A stretch of DNA of 7,972 bases from contig CAAFXN010000037.1 in assembly GCA_900766775.1 (NCBI GenBank), positions 1 through 7,972 of the forward strand, read 5' to 3'. Below are positions 5,400 to 7,972 of this stretch, in pieces. The notes beneath the pieces were generated by a model. That model had not been told where the DNA came from. It did not search any database and worked only from the letters and a program-made list of their open reading frames with translations. This stretch comes from Bacteroidales bacterium. Lineage in GTDB: Bacteria; Bacteroidota; Bacteroidia; Bacteroidales; Paludibacteraceae. How positions within the stretch are numbered: the stretch's first letter is position 1; the number at the start of each line of letters is the position of its first letter. Made by a program: the position numbers and the translations under genes.

Positions 5400-7972
5400 A
5401 TGACACCGGAAGAAAAGGCAAGAGTGAAAATCGACAAGATGTTGGAAACCGCAGGCTGGCGAGTTGTCAGCCGCAAGGATTTTGTTGCCAACGAAGCGAT
5501 TGCCGTTACCGAAGGGCTGATGAAGGGCAACAAAGAAGCCGACTATCTGCTTTTTCTCATGGGTGTTGCAGTCGGTGTCCTGGAAGCCAAGCGCGAGGAA
5601 ATCGACGTGAACACTCCCGAAGTCATCAACCAAGCCGAAGAATACACACGTATCATCCCAAACTGGTGTCAAGTATGGCTCAATCCCTTGCCGCTTGTAT
5701 GGGTGTCAAACGGCAAAGACCTTTATTTCCGTGACACGCGCAACGACAACCCCGAATATCAAAAGGTCGATAAGATCATGTCACCCAAGCAGGTGGTCAA
5801 GTCGCTTGATATGCCGCATAAATACGCAGGTCTGCCCATGATACACCGGCGCGGTTTGCGTGATTGCCAGTTCGAAGGGATCACCGAACTCGAACGCAGC
5901 CTCAAAGACGGCAAGCAACGCGCACTCATGGTGCTGGCAACTGGCGCAGGTAAGACCTATCTCGCTATTACCGCTGCTTATAGGTTGCTGAACTACGCTA
6001 ATTTCCACCGTGTTCTTTTCCTCGTGGATCGAAATAACCTCGGACGGCAAGCTGAGCGCGAGTTCGCCTCATACCGCCTCACCGAGAACGGCGACCCATT
6101 CAACACTATCTTCGGAGTCGAACGGCTCAAATCGGCGCATATCCCCAAAGATGCCAATGTCGTTATATCTACTATTCAACGCTTGTTCTCGCTTCTCAAC
6201 GGCGAACCCGTTGCAGACGAAGAGGACACGGAAACGAATCTCGACAGCGATACCGAACCGGCAACCGTCACCCTCGGTGGCAAACTCAATCTGCCACGCG
6301 ATTACTTCGACCTTATCATCATTGACGAGTGCCACCGTTCCATTTACAGCAGTTGGCGTTCCGTCCTTGACTATTTCGATAGTGCTGTCAAGATTGGTCT
6401 TACAGCCACTCCCGCACCGCAGACACTCGCATACTTCGACCAGAACCGCGTGGTCAACTATACGCTGGAGCAGTCTATCGCCGATCATGTGAATGTCGGA
6501 TGCCGTACCTATCGCATCAAGACTGAGCAGACCGAGCACGGCGGTGCTATTCTTCAAGGGCAGAATGTCAGCCAAGAGACTGTTTATACCGGCAAGGTGG
6601 AGCAAATTGATATCACCGAGACTGAGGAATACACCAAAGAGGAACTGAACCGCAGTATCATCAACCCTGCGCAGATCAAACTCATCCTTCAGACATACAA
6701 GGATGCTGTCTATTCCGAGATGTTTACCGACCCTCAGCGTGATCCTAACTTCGACTATTTGCCTAAGACGCTTATCTTCGCACTCAACGAGAAACACGCC
6801 AACAATATCGTTCATATAGCCGAGGAGGTATTTGGCCGCACGCCCGGTGATGGTTTCGTACAGAAGATAACCTACCGTTCGGGCAATACCGATCAACTCA
6901 TCAAGGACTTCTGCAACGAACGCAAGTTCCGTATTGCAGTCACAGTCACGCTCGTTGCCACGGGTATCGACATCAAACCGCTGGAGGTAGTCATGTTCAT
7001 GCGCTATGTCAAATCCGAACTGCTATATGTCCAGATGAAAGGTCGTGGCGTGCGTACCATCGGTGATGATGTGCTGCACAACGTAACGCCCAATGCCTAT
7101 TCCAAAGACCTGTTCTATCTCGTGGATGCCGTTGGCGTATCGGAAGGTGGACAAACCGTACCCATGCCTACTGGACCGACACCACCGCCATATCCCAATC
7201 TGGAGGAACTACTAGAGCGTATAGCGCACGGCGATGTCAATGATGATTACCTCAACATCCTCGCATCACGTATCTCCCGTATAGATGCCAAGACCAAAGA
7301 CGAGACACGCAAAGCCAAGTTCGAGCAACTGGCAGGTGTCACCATGTACGCTCTTGCAACGCGCATCTTCTACGCGCTCAATCCGGAGATGAACGCATTA
7401 CCGCCGTTCACCGACATCAATGAGCCCAACACCGAGCGTCGCGCACTCGTTGCAGAACTGACGAATAACCCGTCCGCACGTAAGTACTTGTGCGAACTCA
7501 ATGCTGGATATATCAAGACCATCATACCGGGCGAAGATAATCTTATATCCAAAGGTTTCACACTTGAAGAAGCACAACAGGCGTTAAGCGCGTTTGAGGA
7601 GTATGTTAATACCCATCGCGACGAGCTCGAAGCATTGCAGATCATCTATTCCGGCAAGCCTATTAACCGCGCTATGTTAGAAGACCTTGCCAAGACCCTG
7701 CAAAGCGTCAATGCACAATTTGAGCCGCACCGTCTGTGGAACAGTTATGCACTCGTTCAACCCGACAAAGTAAAGCCTTTCCGTACGGATGAGCGGGAGC
7801 AACGCAATCTTCTTACCAACCTCATACAACTTGTGCGCTATGCTTTTCATCAGATAGAAAAACTCGACACGCTCTATACCGCAGCCAACCAGTATTTCAG
7901 TTTGTGGTGTGGACAGGTGCAACGCGAACTGACACACGAACAGAAACAGATTTTTGCACATATTAAAGATTA
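5400..7972 (+). CDS. hsdR: Type I restriction enzyme, R (motor/nuclease) subunit, 3' end beyond window
   Basis: This subunit translocates DNA with ATP and cleaves it when bound to an HsdM-HsdS complex on unmodified sites. The open frame covers 857 codons with no frameshift and is still open at the window edge. Domains in order: an N-terminal PD-(D/E)XK nuclease with D48 and E62-A-K64 (ADYLLFLMG, VLEAKRE); SF2 motor lobe 1 with Walker A ATGAGKT (K185), a DECH box (D309-H312) and GLTATPAP (333-340); lobe 2 with VATGID and the motif VI string Q545-MK-GRG-V-R552. LFYLVDAVGVSE and the helical C-terminal part resemble the EcoEI-type (type IB) R_C domain. The last residues, THEQKQIFAHIKD, look like the start of the usual final helices, so the trailing TA is probably a Tyr codon and a few dozen more residues are expected. 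The ATG at 5400 fits the start of the nuclease domain. hsdM and hsdS are not in the window. Confidence 0.95.
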   Translation, partial: MTPEEKARVKIDKMLETAGWRVVSRKDFVANEAIAVTEGLMKGNKEADYLLFLMGVAVGVLEAKREEIDVNTPEVINQAEEYTRIIPNWCQVWLNPLPLVWVSNGKDLYFRDTRNDNPEYQKVDKIMSPKQVVKSLDMPHKYAGLPMIHRRGLRDCQFEGITELERSLKDGKQRALMVLATGAGKTYLAITAAYRLLNYANFHRVLFLVDRNNLGRQAEREFASYRLTENGDPFNTIFGVERLKSAHIPKDANVVISTIQRLFSLLNGEPVADEEDTETNLDSDTEPATVTLGGKLNLPRDYFDLIIIDECHRSIYSSWRSVLDYFDSAVKIGLTATPAPQTLAYFDQNRVVNYTLEQSIADHVNVGCRTYRIKTEQTEHGGAILQGQNVSQETVYTGKVEQIDITETEEYTKEELNRSIINPAQIKLILQTYKDAVYSEMFTDPQRDPNFDYLPKTLIFALNEKHANNIVHIAEEVFGRTPGDGFVQKITYRSGNTDQLIKDFCNERKFRIAVTVTLVATGIDIKPLEVVMFMRYVKSELLYVQMKGRGVRTIGDDVLHNVTPNAYSKDLFYLVDAVGVSEGGQTVPMPTGPTPPPYPNLEELLERIAHGDVNDDYLNILASRISRIDAKTKDETRKAKFEQLAGVTMYALATRIFYALNPEMNALPPFTDINEPNTERRALVAELTNNPSARKYLCELNAGYIKTIIPGEDNLISKGFTLEEAQQALSAFEEYVNTHRDELEALQIIYSGKPINRAMLEDLAKTLQSVNAQFEPHRLWNSYALVQPDKVKPFRTDEREQRNLLTNLIQLVRYAFHQIEKLDTLYTAANQYFSLWCGQVQRELTHEQKQIFAHIKD

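Overview
The window looks like chromosomal DNA from a member of the Bacteroidota, probably order Bacteroidales. The evidence is a -7 promoter box matching the Bacteroidetes TAnnTTTG consensus (5097-5104), AT-rich leaders without Shine-Dalgarno sequences, a two-subunit B12-dependent methylmalonyl-CoA mutase, and a truncated N-terminus of an acetyltransferase family typical of the group. A genus cannot be named from this evidence.

Layout on the + strand: (1) 1-1320 is the 3' part of mutA, the small subunit of methylmalonyl-CoA mutase. (2) 1331-2207 is an AT-rich insert bounded by matching terminal inverted repeats. It carries one gene, a GxxExxY / PD-(D/E)XK-like protein, and is packed with inverted and tandem copies of an AATATT-rich repeat. 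(3) 2226-4370 is mutB, the complete catalytic large subunit, followed by a strong intrinsic terminator. (4) 4426-5092 has no convincing gene. It holds a set of small GC-armed hairpins sharing an AT-NNN-AT centre and a perfectly phased 10-bp repeat. (5) 5073-5104 is a Bacteroidetes-type promoter, followed by a 46-codon ORF that looks like the N-terminal stump of a GNAT-type gene. (6) An 18-bp perfect palindrome precedes hsdR, the type I restriction motor/nuclease subunit, which starts at 5400 and runs off the window.

MutA and MutB form one heterodimer that interconverts succinyl-CoA and (R)-methylmalonyl-CoA in propionate metabolism. Their genes are normally neighbours. Here about 0.9 kb separates them; if the insert is removed the spacer is only about 28 bp, so the insert seems to have entered a compact mutAB operon. 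The right half is the start of a type I restriction-modification locus, with hsdM and hsdS expected beyond the window. It may have displaced a GNAT gene whose promoter and first codons remain.

The most interesting object is the TIR-bounded element with the GxxExxY gene at 1331-2207. The hairpin series and the operator-like sites before hsdR come next.
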